Positions 17,636 through 26,865 are shown, counted from the first letter of the stretch. The stretch: DNA of 64,000 nt from an uncultured Muribaculaceae bacterium (GCA_910577585.1 CAJTNN010000001.1:122855-186854), one strand, 5' to 3'. The notes: generated by a model not told the origin, from the sequence alone. Numbers and translations are program-made.

Positions 17636-17739
17636 TGTTTAATAACATTATTTTTCATTTCATTGGGACTCAACCACTATCAATCTGCTGATTGTCAGCC
17701 GGATTTAAAAGGTGCCCGATTTGATGGATTATTTTTGGC

Positions 17740-18441
17740 ATGATTAAGAAGAGTACATTTGATCAGATAATAAGTCAGGATCTGTCGGAGATGTGGAATG
17801 CCCTCACCCCCGAGCAGAAACGCATAGTCACTGACAACTTCACTATCCAGAACTTCAAGAAGAATCAGATTATCTATGCTGAGAAGGAGACTCCCGAGAT
17901 GCTATGGTGTCTGCTGAAGGGAAAGGTGAAGATGTATAAGACCGGCATAGGCGACAGAGTGCAGATTCTGCGTCTGTATCGTCCGGTGCAGTACTTCGGT
18001 TATCGTGCCTATTTCGCAGGCGAACCTTATGTGTCGTCGGCTGCGGCTTTCGAACCCTCGGTGCTGGGTATGCTGCCGATGGAAATAGTGGACAGTCTGA
18101 TTCGCCAGAACAATGACCTGGCAATGTTTTTCATCCATGAACTCTCGCGCAATCTCGGCGGTTCCGACACCAAGATTGTCAACCTCACGCAGAAGCATAT
18201 CCGCGGACGCCTGGCCGACGCGCTGCTGCTGCTCGTGGAGAACTACGGATTTGAGGACGATGACTCGACTCTGAAAATATATATGAGCCGTGAAGACCTG
18301 GCCAACCTCTCCAACATGACCACCTCTAACGCCATACGCACCCTCACCGCCTTCATGACCGAAAAACTGATTATTGTCGACGGGCGTAAAATCAAGATTA
18401 TCAACGAACCCCAGCTCCGCAAAATCTCGAAGTTCGGTTAA
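17740..18441 (+). CDS. Crp/Fnr-family transcriptional regulator
   Basis: A 233-residue DNA-binding regulator. Residues about 25-130 form the cyclic-nucleotide-binding-type barrel (QNFKKNQIIYAEKETPEMLW, LLKGKVKMYKTG, QYFGYRAYFAGEPYVSSAAA). A long dimerisation helix follows, and then a C-terminal winged helix from about 165 (RGRLADALLLL, YMSREDLANLSNMTTSNAIR, the recognition helix). No Fnr-type N-terminal cysteine cluster is visible, so an iron-sulfur sensor is unlikely. It stands alone with its own promoter and a terminator after it, next to the transporter and hydrolase genes, which makes it a candidate regulator of that region. The target sites are not known. Confidence 0.85.
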   Translation: MIKKSTFDQIISQDLSEMWNALTPEQKRIVTDNFTIQNFKKNQIIYAEKETPEMLWCLLKGKVKMYKTGIGDRVQILRLYRPVQYFGYRAYFAGEPYVSSAAAFEPSVLGMLPMEIVDSLIRQNNDLAMFFIHELSRNLGGSDTKIVNLTQKHIRGRLADALLLLVENYGFEDDDSTLKIYMSREDLANLSNMTTSNAIRTLTAFMTEKLIIVDGRKIKIINEPQLRKISKFG

Positions 18442-18485
18442 CCTCCACCTGCCTCCCCTGCTCCTCATTGAGCGACACAATATAA

Positions 18486-18529
18486 TAACCCGGTCAAAAT
18501 CATCTGCAACAGTGATTTTGACCGGGTTA
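18486..18529. terminator. Bidirectional terminator between converging genes
   Basis: Perfect 17-base arms (18486-18502 and 18513-18529) flank a 10-base loop. It lies between the Crp/Fnr gene (plus) and the MFS transporter gene (minus), which converge on it. Confidence 0.85.
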
Positions 18530-18558
18530 AGTATTATTATAAATCTGAGGGGGAATTG

Positions 18559-19881
18559 TTACTTCTTGGCTGCGACAGCGGGCTTCTCGTAGGAGTTCGG
18601 ATCTGCCTCGAACACGAATGAGCGACGCTTCCAGATGGCAACTATCAGAATGACAGCCACCACGCATCCGTTGAAGATAAACGAGAAGTTGGCGTCATGC
18701 TCGGCATTGAAGAGGCGCTTGGCCGCACCCACGATGAAGGGCACGAGCGATATGCCGATATAGTTGCATGTGAGCAGATAGGAGAAGTAGGCAGTGGATT
18801 TGGCTGCCGTCGGGGCTATGTAGGAGGTCTTGTCATAAATCACCGGCTGCACCACACCGTAGCCGAGGCCCATAACGAAGACTCCGAGTATAAATGTCCA
18901 GTAGGCGTGGAAGATGCCTACAAAGAGGAGTCCTACCACACACAGGGCGATGGCCACCTGCATCGTATTGTGTTTGAAGATGCCGATGATGCGCGTCAAC
19001 GCGAAGCCGGAGATAGTGGCTGCGGTGAAGAACATGGCCGTAGCCACACCTACATCACCGGTAGAGAGCTTGTAGTGCTCCATCGTGAAGGGAAGGTAAT
19101 ACGACACTACCTCTGTGCCATATGTAATCATGAAATAGAGCGCCATTATGCCACACAGAAGCCAGAGGGCCTTCTTGCCACTGAAGTGGAAGTTTACCGA
19201 CACCGGCTTATGGATCTGCTCTGAAAGTTTGCGGTCGGAATCACTCACCGGGGGCTCCTTGAGCGGAGTATACGGCGGCGCCGGAGCATCAATCTTATGG
19301 CTCTCTATATAAGAGGAGGTCATGAAGGGTATCAGACAGAGGGGGATAATCGGTATCATGTAGACGATAAAGGAGAGGTGCCAGCTGATGGCGGCTACCC
19401 AACCCACAAAGAGTGTGGCGAAAATCACCGTGAAGTTTGACAACGATGACTTCATGCCAAGCTGCTTTGTGCGCGCCTTGCCTACAAAATACTGCGATAT
19501 CAGGCTCGCCGCAAGCGGAATCACAAGACCGCAGCCCACACCGAGCAGACAGCTGAGCAGAATCAGCTCTACCATCGAATCAGCAAAGAAATAGAGCACA
19601 CCGGTCAGAGCATACAGTCCGAGGCCGATGCCAAGTATGAATATCTGATTCTTGGGCGTGCATATCTTGCCCGAGCATAGTATGAAGGGGATGGTGACAA
19701 GGTTCGGCAACACCGTGAGCAGCTGGATCTCAAGTTCGGTGACATGACTGAACACCTGGTCGAGTTTGCCCATGATCGGCGATATCGCCAGCCCCGGGAG
19801 ATTCACTGTCAGCGAAATCGACAGGATCGCAATCAGCGATATGAGCGGCATCTTGCCGCATCCGGAATCAACATATTTCAT
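18559..19881 (-). CDS. MFS transporter
   Basis: A 440-residue inner-membrane protein with about 12 hydrophobic segments and a central cytoplasmic loop (about residues 190-230, rich in Pro, Ser and charged residues), the layout of the major facilitator superfamily. The N-terminal block LPGLAISPIMGKL is nearly the same as in the second MFS protein at 22040-23389 (IPGLAISPIMGDL), so the two are paralogues, here on opposite strands around the porin gene. The substrate cannot be read from sequence. Its position suggests a role linked to the porin and hydrolase genes. Confidence 0.85.
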   Translation of the reverse strand: MKYVDSGCGKMPLISLIAILSISLTVNLPGLAISPIMGKLDQVFSHVTELEIQLLTVLPNLVTIPFILCSGKICTPKNQIFILGIGLGLYALTGVLYFFADSMVELILLSCLLGVGCGLVIPLAASLISQYFVGKARTKQLGMKSSLSNFTVIFATLFVGWVAAISWHLSFIVYMIPIIPLCLIPFMTSSYIESHKIDAPAPPYTPLKEPPVSDSDRKLSEQIHKPVSVNFHFSGKKALWLLCGIMALYFMITYGTEVVSYYLPFTMEHYKLSTGDVGVATAMFFTAATISGFALTRIIGIFKHNTMQVAIALCVVGLLFVGIFHAYWTFILGVFVMGLGYGVVQPVIYDKTSYIAPTAAKSTAYFSYLLTCNYIGISLVPFIVGAAKRLFNAEHDANFSFIFNGCVVAVILIVAIWKRRSFVFEADPNSYEKPAVAAKK

Positions 19882-20629
19882 GGAGTAAAATCTTTTGTAT
19901 TACGTAATTCTTGAAACGTCACCCGCTTCGGGCAGCGAGCCACGGCAATCCATCGACATGCCCCGCCTTTGACCGAAGCATGGGCTGAATGGCCGCCTCA
20001 CCTTAAAGTATCTCTCAAAAATCAATCTGCCATGGGTGATAGCGAATGACTCCAGCGAGAGATACTTACTCCATAAAGTAATCACACATCTTATTAACAC
20101 CAGCCAGTCAAACACAGTTGACAAAGAATAATGTTAAAATTTAAGTAGTTGCTAAGAATTAAACATCATAAGTGATTCTTTTTCAAAGAATGATTTGAAC
20201 AATAATTTCACTTTCTCTTCGGCGCTTTTTGCCATCATCGTCAGTCACTTAGCTCGCTAAGTTCCTTCCTCCCCCGACAAAAATCACTCGAAGATAAAGC
20301 AAAATTATTCGTTCATTAATTCTTAGCAACTACTTAATTTTTAACATTTGGATAGTTAACTATTGCCGATGGCAAATGTTTTAAATTCAGTAAGTGAGAA
20401 AATTTGACGCATTGTCATCTCTACCGCAGACTTCGCATGGTGGCTGCTGCCGACAACTGCACAGATGTTTTCGATTCTTACGGTTGAAGTAACTGTTCAC
20501 TCTGCCAAAGTAATCCCACACGCTTCGAACATGCGACTACAGCAAAACTAAATTACTCGTATAACCCCTACGGGGAACTGCCATCAAAACGGCACTACCC
20601 TAATTATCCATTCTCAAATTGGAAATGCT
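19882..20629. other. Intergenic region with MITE-like element, no gene
   Basis: These 748 bases separate two divergent transcription units. They hold an 11-base inverted pair AAGTATCTCTC (20006-20016 and 20057-20067) and the 217-bp inverted-repeat element (20131-20347). I saw no clear TAnnTTTG promoter for either flanking gene. Confidence 0.65.
20131..20347. mobile_element. MITE-like element with 32-bp terminal inverted repeats
   Basis: The ends 20131-20162 and 20316-20347 are inverted copies matching at 31 of 32 positions (ATGTTAAAA...GCTAAGAATTAA). The 153-base interior codes for nothing recognisable. The size and ends suit a miniature inverted-repeat transposable element. No target-site duplication is obvious and no partner transposase is in the window, so a stable regulatory hairpin is an alternative. 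Confidence 0.65.
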
Positions 20630-21979
20630 ATGAAAACACTATCCAAATTATTAATCCTCCCGACTGCCCTGACGGCTGGAATGGCTCTTCCGGCCATGGC
20701 GGAGGATTCTGTGCCGGACGCCGACATCAGTCCGCACAAGGTGATCGTAGGACGCACCACTCCTGAGGTGGCGGCTATCCTTAAGAAGAGCCGACCGGTG
20801 GAGTCGGGCTCTATCCCGGTGCCGAAGTTCTCGCTGCGCACTGCCGACAATAAGTTCATTATGACAATCGGCGGCATGATCAACCCGATTCTGGGCTTCG
20901 ATATCGGCAACAACCTCTACAAGCAGGATGGCGCGGGCATCAGCTTCGTGACCTCTGCTATCCCGGTGCCCGCCCAGAAGGGTAAGAAGGGGGATTTCTA
21001 CATCAACCCGATCAATGGCTCGGTGGATATGCAAATTGTGGGCCTGGCGGGGACTCCTGACGAGATCACCGGATATATCAAGGTCGGCACCAACGGCATC
21101 AACACCTCAATCGTGCTGCAGCGTGCATATATCACCTACCGCAACTTCACAGCCGGTATGAAGCTCACCCTGATGCAGGATGATTACGCCTGCCAGCCAC
21201 CTACGATCGACCCCGAGGGCCCGAGCGGATGCGTGAGCAACGTGGCTTACGAAATCTCTTATAAGTCGAAGTCGTACAATGGATTCCGCTTCGCCGCCGG
21301 ATTGGATATGCCTACATTCTATTCATCGAAGGGATATTATCGCGGCAAAGACTTCCCGGAGTTTGACGGTAAGCAGGTGGCCGATTATGGCGATGCCGAG
21401 CAACTTATCCCGGATATCCCGGCATGGGTCGAATACACCTTCTCGGAAAACAACCGTATCCGTGTATCGGGCCTGTTGAGAAACTTCGCCTACCGCGACC
21501 TTGTGGCCGACAAGACACGCCATATGCTCGGATGGGGCGTGATGCTCTCAGGCAATGTCAGTCCGGTGGATAAGCTGATTTTCTACTACCAGGTGGCTTA
21601 CGGCCAGGGCATAGGGGCTTATCTGCAGGATATCGCCGGCAAACCGATTTCGTTCGTGCCCGACGACGCCCGCCCGGGTCGCATGAAGGCTTCGCCGATG
21701 ATGGGTGCCAACGTGGGCGTGACCTTCAACGCCACAAGCAAACTGCAGTTCAACGCCATGTTCTCTGAGTCGCGCATCTGGAAGGTCGGGGACTACTGCA
21801 ATGCCCTCGATGAGTCGCAAAACTACAAGTACGCCCTCTATGGAGCCGTCAACTGCTTCTACAACATCAATCCATGGCTGCAATGGGGCATTGAATACCT
21901 CTGGGGTCATCGTCAGACATGGAATATCGGCGGCGCCAACGACAGTCGTATCCAGACCCAGCTCGCATTCACATTCTGA
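20630..21979 (+). CDS. Outer-membrane porin, DcaP-like
   Basis: A 449-residue protein with an N-terminal signal peptide (cleavage near AMAED) and an overall pattern of alternating aromatic beta strands ending in phenylalanine (QTQLAFTF), as expected for an outer-membrane barrel. Features recalling the DcaP family of trimeric porins are a short periplasmic N-terminal stretch, then FIMTIGGMINPILGFDIGN and GDFYINPINGSVDMQI. DcaP channels take up small, often negatively charged molecules. The gene is followed after 60 bases by an MFS transporter and two Ntn-hydrolases on the same strand, which suggests a complete uptake and breakdown route. The subfamily call is moderate; the porin call is firm. 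Confidence 0.75.
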   Translation: MKTLSKLLILPTALTAGMALPAMAEDSVPDADISPHKVIVGRTTPEVAAILKKSRPVESGSIPVPKFSLRTADNKFIMTIGGMINPILGFDIGNNLYKQDGAGISFVTSAIPVPAQKGKKGDFYINPINGSVDMQIVGLAGTPDEITGYIKVGTNGINTSIVLQRAYITYRNFTAGMKLTLMQDDYACQPPTIDPEGPSGCVSNVAYEISYKSKSYNGFRFAAGLDMPTFYSSKGYYRGKDFPEFDGKQVADYGDAEQLIPDIPAWVEYTFSENNRIRVSGLLRNFAYRDLVADKTRHMLGWGVMLSGNVSPVDKLIFYYQVAYGQGIGAYLQDIAGKPISFVPDDARPGRMKASPMMGANVGVTFNATSKLQFNAMFSESRIWKVGDYCNALDESQNYKYALYGAVNCFYNINPWLQWGIEYLWGHRQTWNIGGANDSRIQTQLAFTF

Positions 21980-22039
21980 TGCCCGCCGGATACCTAATAC
22001 AAATCACTTCATTTACACACAATCTTAATTTATCCCACT

Positions 22040-23389
22040 ATGTTACGCATCAAATCCGGCTACGGCACGAACACGCTCCCATTGTGGGCAGTGTTTAATC
22101 TGTACGTAATTTTCATATGTACATCTATCCCGGGTCTGGCCATCTCGCCAATCATGGGCGACCTGACCCGAATCTTCCCGGGCACTACCGCGCTCGAATC
22201 GCAATTCCTTACCATCGGACCGAATTTCGCGGCTATACCGTTTGTGTTCCTGGGTGGTTGGATCGGCACTAAGTTCAACAACAGCAAGCTCACCACCTGG
22301 ACCTGTCTCTTCTATGGCATCTGCGGTGTGCTCTTCTTCTTTGTGCCCAACATGATCACCCTTATCATTCTGAGCTTCCTTATCGGTATTGCAGCCGGTA
22401 TCCTCAGCCCGCTGTCGACGGCTTTCATCGCCGATATGTTTGAGGGCAAACGCCGCACAGCCCAGTATGGTTACACTTCAGCAACCCTGAATCTGGTGCT
22501 TATGGCTTCGGTGATCGCCACCGGCTATCTGGCCAAGATCAGCTGGCGTCTCCCCTTCATCATCTATCTGCTGCCGTTTGTGCCCCTCTTCTTCGCCAAG
22601 GGCTTCAAGAAGTATATCAAGGAGCCGGCTCAGATCCGAAAGAATGATGCTGCCGGAATGAAGGCCGAGAAGGTGCACTATAAGTTCTCGCAGCAGGTCA
22701 ACATCCCGATGCTGGTGAGATACTGCGCGTTCTATTTCTTCATCACCCTGGTGATCGCTGCCATCAGTCTCTACATCCCCTTCAGATATACTGACTCATC
22801 TACTGCCGGCGACCTGACCTCTATCCTCTATTTCGGCATCATGGCCTCGGGCTACACGCTTAATTTCTGTCTGCGTGTGCTGAAGAACAAGGTGGCCATC
22901 ATCAGTATCATCGCCATCCTGGCCGGCTTCGCGCTGATGACCTTCTGGAGCGACGTGATCATCGTGGGCATAGGCATCCTGGTTGCCACTTACTTCTATG
23001 GCATCGCCCAGCCTTACTACTACAATCGTCTGTCGGTGGCATCGACCCGTGTGGCTCTGACTCTGACTCTTGCTTGGTTTGCTTCGATGGATTCTATCGG
23101 TAATGTGGTTGCCCCGTTCATCATCGACGGCGTTGCCAAGGTATTCGGCAGCTCTACCCAGAGTCATCCGATCGTAGCTTTCCAGATCTGTCTGGCGCTC
23201 TGCGTCATCGCTGCGGCTGCTGTGATTATCCGCAAGATTATCGTCTCCGCACGCCACGACCATGAGGAGCATGAGCTCGAGGCAAAGGGTGATTCTGTCA
23301 ATCCTATCCCCGAGGGCGCCGCCACAGTGACTGCCGCCTCTGCAGCTGCTCCGGTCTCGCACACCGATGCTTCTGACACTAAAAAATAA
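22040..23389 (+). CDS. MFS transporter
   Basis: A 449-residue inner-membrane transporter with about 12 hydrophobic segments and a C-terminal cytoplasmic tail rich in His, Glu and Ala (from about residue 410). It shares the first-helix motif IPGLAISPIMGDL with the paralogue at 18559-19881. The motif KRRTAQYGYTSA lies between helices, where the MFS loop signature is expected. It sits directly between the porin and the two hydrolase genes, so it probably carries the same substrate across the inner membrane. A GC-rich hairpin (23400-23428) follows the stop and may lower or stabilise expression of the downstream genes. Confidence 0.87.
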   Translation: MLRIKSGYGTNTLPLWAVFNLYVIFICTSIPGLAISPIMGDLTRIFPGTTALESQFLTIGPNFAAIPFVFLGGWIGTKFNNSKLTTWTCLFYGICGVLFFFVPNMITLIILSFLIGIAAGILSPLSTAFIADMFEGKRRTAQYGYTSATLNLVLMASVIATGYLAKISWRLPFIIYLLPFVPLFFAKGFKKYIKEPAQIRKNDAAGMKAEKVHYKFSQQVNIPMLVRYCAFYFFITLVIAAISLYIPFRYTDSSTAGDLTSILYFGIMASGYTLNFCLRVLKNKVAIISIIAILAGFALMTFWSDVIIVGIGILVATYFYGIAQPYYYNRLSVASTRVALTLTLAWFASMDSIGNVVAPFIIDGVAKVFGSSTQSHPIVAFQICLALCVIAAAAVIIRKIIVSARHDHEEHELEAKGDSVNPIPEGAATVTAASAAAPVSHTDASDTKK

Positions 23390-23399
23390 GTTTTGACCA

Positions 23400-23428
23400 C
23401 CGGGGTGCGGCCCAGGCCCGCACCCCGG
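23400..23428 (+). promoter_or_regulatory. Intercistronic hairpin
   Basis: Perfect 11-base GC-rich arms (23400-23410 and 23418-23428) with a 7-base loop lie 10 bases past the MFS stop and about 40 before the next gene. There is no T-run, so attenuation, RNA processing or 3'-end protection is more likely than full termination. Confidence 0.55.
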
Positions 23429-23469
23429 CGGCCCGATATAAGCCAATCTTAATTATTAATACTAAAATT

Positions 23470-25122
23470 ATGTACACACCTAATTTTAAGAATACCGAAC
23501 CGCGTGAGTTCGTGCTCAATGAGTATACCCGCGGATTCGCCCAGTGCGTGGACAACAACTGGAACTACGCCGTCTATGCACAGGACCCCTCGGTGAGCAT
23601 TTACCAGAATGAGTACAATGCCGGTTATGTGCAGGGCAAGATCCAGACCAACCACGTCATCAAGGCCACCCGCAACAACACCTGGCGATGGTATGTCCTC
23701 GATGAGGGACCGGGCGCCGACTCTGTGACCCCGCCGGAGGGTGCGATACCCCTGGCTGTGGATGCGCTGACCAAGAACTACAATTACCTCACCGACTGGG
23801 CTGAGAAGAATGCGGCCGATGTGAAGGCGCAGGGTATTATCCGACTGATGTACCGCATGCTGGGCATCTTCCACGGCGCTGCCGACCGCGAACCGCTGAA
23901 GGATGTGAAGTTCGACGACCTGAAGATGGCCAATATGGACCCGGCCGACCTAAAGATGAATTCAGGCGATGAGCCGCTTACTTTCATCGACATCTATTTC
24001 ATCAATGCCCAGATGGACCTCTGGGATGCCATCTCGAAACCCCTGGGCGTGGCATTCAACAAGGTGGAGAAGGATGACGCCGAGAAGACGCTCACCAACG
24101 GTTGCGGCGAGGAGCTGCGTCTCAAACCGGGCCGCTGCTCTGGTTTCGTGAAGAAGATGCCTGACGGCGAAATCTTCTGGACCCACACCTCATGGTGCTG
24201 CCTGATGGCTCAGAGCTGCGCCATAACATATGTGATCGGTCAGGATTTCCTGACGCAGAATTCCTTCTGCCCGGGACAGTTCGGCTCCAACACCGACTTC
24301 GGATTCAACGGCCACGGCATAGGATTCAACGAGACTACAGAGACCTATTTCTACAACGAGTCAAAGACCATCGGCATATGGCTGACATGGCGTGCGGCGG
24401 CTGCTGAGGCCTTCGCAAAGTCAATCGATGAGTTCTATGACTATGTGAAAATCGATAACACCGGCACTTACCTGAATGCCTACATGATCGTGGACGCTTA
24501 TAAGGGTGAGTTCGGCATGATCGACATGAGCTATGCGCGCTTCGCCCTCTTCAAGGGTGACGGCGAGAAGCTGACAGTCATCGACTCCACAGGCTATAAG
24601 CCTACTTTCCTCGACTACGACCATCATATGGTCAGCCCGACCCATGTGCTGGGCTGCAACAATCCGTCGTACAAGCGCATCTGGCGTGAACTCGAGACCA
24701 TCGACGGAGCACCGAAACGCCGCTACCAGCTCTACCGCAACATCCCGAATGTACACGACATGGAGGGAGCAAAGGCGCTCGTCACCTACAACGAGAGTCT
24801 GGAGCCTATCTCTATCGCCGGACGTTGGGACAAGAATTACGGCACATCCGAGTTCCTGCGCTATCAGCCTCACGGCTCGATTGATGCCAAGGCATTCAGC
24901 ACCAACGAAATCAAGAAGGTGCTCGCCTCGCTGAGCTTCAAACCCAGCAAGGATGGCAAGAAGACTTCGTTCTGGATGAAGTTCGGCAGCCCTTACATCG
25001 ACGGCAGCCCCTTCGTGTGGTCTGACTCTATCTGGGCTAAGTTCAAACAGCCGGAAGAGGTAGACTGCATCCCGGATGCCATCGATGGCAACTGGAATCT
25101 CGTGAAAATGTTTATGGAATAA
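23470..25122 (+). CDS. Phospholipase B-like Ntn-hydrolase, paralogue 1
   Basis: A 550-residue protein recognised as related to the phospholipase B-like (PLBD/lamina ancestor) family, which consists of autoproteolytic N-terminal-nucleophile hydrolases. The key block is Cys223 in CSGFVKKMPDGEIFWTHTSW: in animal PLBD proteins a cysteine at the start of a similar CSALxKLLPG...HNTW block becomes the catalytic nucleophile after self-cleavage. Other matching stretches are EYNAGYVQGKIQT, PGQFGSNTDFGFNG, NTGTYLNAYMIVDA and PTFLDYDHHMVSPTH. Unlike the lysosomal or secreted relatives it shows no signal peptide, so it is predicted to be cytoplasmic. It lies between an MFS gene and its own paralogue. The substrate is unknown; a fatty acyl ester or amide is possible. 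Confidence 0.72.
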   Translation: MYTPNFKNTEPREFVLNEYTRGFAQCVDNNWNYAVYAQDPSVSIYQNEYNAGYVQGKIQTNHVIKATRNNTWRWYVLDEGPGADSVTPPEGAIPLAVDALTKNYNYLTDWAEKNAADVKAQGIIRLMYRMLGIFHGAADREPLKDVKFDDLKMANMDPADLKMNSGDEPLTFIDIYFINAQMDLWDAISKPLGVAFNKVEKDDAEKTLTNGCGEELRLKPGRCSGFVKKMPDGEIFWTHTSWCCLMAQSCAITYVIGQDFLTQNSFCPGQFGSNTDFGFNGHGIGFNETTETYFYNESKTIGIWLTWRAAAAEAFAKSIDEFYDYVKIDNTGTYLNAYMIVDAYKGEFGMIDMSYARFALFKGDGEKLTVIDSTGYKPTFLDYDHHMVSPTHVLGCNNPSYKRIWRELETIDGAPKRRYQLYRNIPNVHDMEGAKALVTYNESLEPISIAGRWDKNYGTSEFLRYQPHGSIDAKAFSTNEIKKVLASLSFKPSKDGKKTSFWMKFGSPYIDGSPFVWSDSIWAKFKQPEEVDCIPDAIDGNWNLVKMFME

Positions 25123-25150
25123 CCTAACCCTCCAAAGTATAATAATCACC

Positions 25151-26782
25151 ATGGCTAAATACACCCCAAATTTCAAAAATACGCCGGCCACTCAGTTTGT
25201 GCTCGATGAGTACACTTGCGGTTTCGCCCAGTGTGTCGACAATAACTGGAACTATGCCATCTACGCCCAGAACCCTGACGTGAGCATCTTCCAGAATGAA
25301 TATAATGCCGGATATGTGCAGGGAAAGGTGCAGACAGGCGAGGTAATTCTCGCCACACGCAACAATTCCTGGCGTAACTTCCTGATCGGTGCCACTCCGC
25401 AGGATGCCCTCTCAATCGAGGTGAAGCCGGAGTACCTCACCGCTTGTGCGGCTACAATTATCGAAAACTACAATTATCTCTACGACTGGGTTTCGCAGCG
25501 ACGCGATGACGAGAAGGTGCAGAAGATAATCCGCCTGATGTTCCGTCAGCTGGGCATCTACGAGGGGGCCGTCGGGGCCACCCCGCGAAAGAATGTGGAG
25601 TTTGCCGACCTGGCTCTCTCTGCCTTCCCGGCCGATCAGCAGACGCTGGGCTACGACAAGACCCCTCTGACACTGCTCGATGTGATCTTCATCAATTCGC
25701 AGTATGACCTCTTCGACGCTGTGGGCGATAAGATCGGCCTGGTCATGGGCTATGGCACAGCCAAGAAGTCGACATCAAAGGATAAGCCCGACCATTGCAC
25801 TGCCTTCACGAAGATGATGCCCGACGGCGAGGTCTTCTGGACCCACAATTCATGGTGCTGCTTCTGGGCTCAGTCGTGTGCTGTGACTTACTGCATCGGC
25901 GATGATTTCGTGACGCAGAATGCCAACTGTCAGGGTCAGTTCGGCTCGAACACCGATTTCGGATTCAACGGCAATGGCATCGGCTTCAATGAGACCACTC
26001 ACGTCGACCTCTATGATGAGCCGAAGGTGCTGGGCGTATGGCTCACCTATCGTTCGGCCGCTGCCGAGCAGTTCGCCCGCACTATCGATGAGTTCTATGA
26101 CTATTGCAGTCTCGACAACACGGGTACCTATCTGAATGGCTACCACATCATCGACGCCAATACCGGCGAAATCGGTCTGCTCGATATGAGCTACAACCGC
26201 TTCGTGCTCTTCAAGTGCAACGGCAAGGAGGTGAAGATGAAGGATTCCACAGGCTATGTGCCTACATTCCTCGACTATGACCACCATCTGATCTCGCCGA
26301 CACATATCTTCGGCGTCAACCAGCCGGTGTCATGGTGGGTGGGCTACGAGCTTGAGAGTATGAATCTGCGCCCGATGCGACGCAATCAACTCTGGGCACG
26401 ACTCGACACTGTGAAGGATATGGAGTCGACCAAAGCCTTGATTACCTACACCGAAGACCGCGAACCGCTCTCTATCTACGGCCGATGGGACCTGGGCTAC
26501 GGCACAACCGAGATGCCGCGCACACGCCCCGACGGATCTGTAGATGCGAAGGCTTTCTCAAGAAAGATGATTCTCGACACTTTGGCCAATCTGAGCCGAA
26601 AGCCCGACATCAACGGCACGAAGACTTCGTTCTGGATGAAGTTCGGTACGGCGCATGTGCGTCAGCTGCCGTTTATCTGGAGTCAGAGCCAGTTTGCCGA
26701 CATGAAGCAGCCTGAAGAGGTGGATGCCGTGCCTGACGCTCTCGATGGACAGTGGAACCGCGTCAAGATGTTTATGGCTTAA
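25151..26782 (+). CDS. Phospholipase B-like Ntn-hydrolase, paralogue 2
   Basis: A 543-residue paralogue of the preceding protein. The candidate nucleophile is Cys216 in CTAFTKMMPDGEVFWTHNSW, and the same family blocks are present (EYNAGYVQGKVQT, GQFGSNTDFGFNGNG, NTGTYLNGYHIIDA, PTFLDYDHHLISPTH). It also lacks a signal peptide. The gap to the first copy is 28 bases, so the two are translated from one message and may form a mixed complex or cover related substrates. Both copies keep the candidate cysteine and the TH-(T/S)-SWCC stretch, arguing that both are active. A strong terminator follows at 26866. Confidence 0.72.
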   Translation: MAKYTPNFKNTPATQFVLDEYTCGFAQCVDNNWNYAIYAQNPDVSIFQNEYNAGYVQGKVQTGEVILATRNNSWRNFLIGATPQDALSIEVKPEYLTACAATIIENYNYLYDWVSQRRDDEKVQKIIRLMFRQLGIYEGAVGATPRKNVEFADLALSAFPADQQTLGYDKTPLTLLDVIFINSQYDLFDAVGDKIGLVMGYGTAKKSTSKDKPDHCTAFTKMMPDGEVFWTHNSWCCFWAQSCAVTYCIGDDFVTQNANCQGQFGSNTDFGFNGNGIGFNETTHVDLYDEPKVLGVWLTYRSAAAEQFARTIDEFYDYCSLDNTGTYLNGYHIIDANTGEIGLLDMSYNRFVLFKCNGKEVKMKDSTGYVPTFLDYDHHLISPTHIFGVNQPVSWWVGYELESMNLRPMRRNQLWARLDTVKDMESTKALITYTEDREPLSIYGRWDLGYGTTEMPRTRPDGSVDAKAFSRKMILDTLANLSRKPDINGTKTSFWMKFGTAHVRQLPFIWSQSQFADMKQPEEVDAVPDALDGQWNRVKMFMA

Positions 26783-26865
26783 CGCGCACCCCCACCTCAA
26801 CCGGGCGCATCCGCCGCCCGAAATTATGAAAAACAACGCCACTACCAGAGTGGCACTACGACGAA

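Larger units (their letters stand above)
16526..17739. other. Long intergenic region with repeats and two promoter-like sites, no gene
   Basis: These 1214 bases between the pilus operon and the Crp/Fnr gene contain no convincing coding sequence. Contents: a palindrome TCTCTTAATAAGAGA near 16632, an orphan plus-strand promoter-like site (16796-16803) with a perfect hairpin immediately after it, the second copy of the large repeat element (16903-17486), and the likely promoter of the Crp/Fnr gene (17604-17635). Confidence 0.7.

Noticed and set aside
23470..26782. Choloylglycine (bile salt) hydrolase
   Set aside because: That family has its nucleophile Cys at position 2 and is about 320-360 residues long. 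These are about 545 residues with the candidate Cys internal near 216-223 and match PLBD-type blocks.
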